DNA from: CAUZRD01 sp963582255
Lineage (GTDB): Bacteria; Pseudomonadota; Alphaproteobacteria; Rhizobiales; TMED25
NCBI GenBank assembly: GCA_963582255.1
Contig: CAUZRD010000035.1
Span: forward strand, 1 to 15,090
DNA: 15,090 nt
Direction: 5' to 3'
Under the pieces are notes generated by a model. That model made no database searches. It saw only the letters and a list, made by a program, of their open reading frames with translations, and was not told the origin of the DNA. Of this stretch, positions 14,857-15,090 are shown piece after piece. How positions within the stretch are numbered: position 1 is the first letter of the stretch; the number at the start of each line of letters is the position of its first letter. A program made the translations under genes and the position numbers.

Positions 14857-15090
14857 ATGAACAAAACGGATCGGGACCCACCTCAAAAAACACCTCCGGC
14901 GACAACCACACTGGCCGGTTCAGACGACACTAATACGGAAATGCCAATGGTACCTGACGAGGCAATTGGAACCGCGGAGCAAATCACGGCACTTGAGAGC
15001 GAAGTCGTCGACTACAAGAACCGCCTGCTGCGCGAAATGGCGGCGATGGAGAATTTGCGTAAGCGGACACAGCGCGAGAAGGAAGATGCT
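14857..15090 (+). CDS. grpE: Nucleotide exchange factor GrpE (5' part, runs off the window)
   Basis: Cochaperone that releases ADP from DnaK. Only the first 78 codons are present. The protein starts MNKTDRDPPQ, then has a disordered polar tail to about residue 45. It then enters the long GrpE coiled-coil helix (ALESEVVDYKNRLLREMAAM, then ENLRKRTQREKEDA), the hallmark of the family. ATG at 14857-14859 is preceded by GAGGA at a somewhat long spacing. The gene is downstream of hrcA on the same strand, with 108 bp between them and no obvious terminator in that gap. Confidence 0.93.
   Translation, partial: MNKTDRDPPQKTPPATTTLAGSDDTNTEMPMVPDEAIGTAEQITALESEVVDYKNRLLREMAAMENLRKRTQREKEDA

Noticed and set aside
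14605..14886. Minus-strand open frame spanning the hrcA end and the hrcA-grpE gap.
   Set aside because: Antisense to the conserved end of hrcA and to the grpE start, with no family features.

Overview
The window looks like a chromosomal segment of an alphaproteobacterium, most likely of the Hyphomicrobiales (Rhizobiales) type. The evidence is the gene order grpE-hrcA / rph-rdgB-hemW / LppC-like lipoprotein / rsmI / gshB, the rhizobial-style ornithine-lipid enzyme OlsB, and an MltB-type transglycosylase with a C-terminal peptidoglycan-binding domain. Base composition is roughly balanced, lower in GC than most free-living rhizobia. I see no rRNA, tRNA, CRISPR array, transposase or phage gene, and no clear sign of recent transfer.

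Layout. Bases 19-1275 (-) encode an EntS-like MFS exporter. It is divergent from a periplasmic lytic transglycosylase (1554-2756, +). Next comes a small, mainly metabolic group: a PuuE/HpPgdA-type polysaccharide deacetylase (2822-3673, -), divergent from a two-gene + operon of a Gfo/Idh/MocA oxidoreductase (3798-4949) and an M20 carboxypeptidase-G2-like metallopeptidase (4977-6146). Their joint substrate cannot be named from sequence. A minus-strand block follows: olsB (6213-7337), gshB (7526-8470) and rsmI (8547-9521). A lipoprotein of the penicillin-binding-protein-activator family (about 9622-10869, +) is divergent from rsmI and converges on hemW with interlocked stop codons. The - operon rph-rdgB-hemW (13517 down to 10866) comes next. 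Finally hrcA and the start of grpE (+) run off the right edge.

How the genes fit together. The right half is core housekeeping: tRNA 3'-end trimming (RNase PH), nucleotide-pool sanitation (RdgB), heme delivery (HemW), 16S rRNA methylation (RsmI), glutathione synthesis (GshB) and heat-shock control with a chaperone cofactor (HrcA, GrpE). The transglycosylase and the LppC-like lipoprotein belong to peptidoglycan turnover and synthesis, and OlsB to phosphorus-free membrane lipids.

Nothing here is a clear new system. The points that most deserve a second look are: the uncharacterised deacetylase/oxidoreductase/M20 trio with a palindrome in its promoter region; the absence of yraN from its usual place between rsmI and gshB, with a possible short relic; the very basic N-terminal extension of OlsB; the 29-bp and 20-bp inverted repeats upstream of olsB; the missing conventional start (possibly a frameshift) of the LppC-like gene; and two palindromes in place of a CIRCE element between rph and hrcA.
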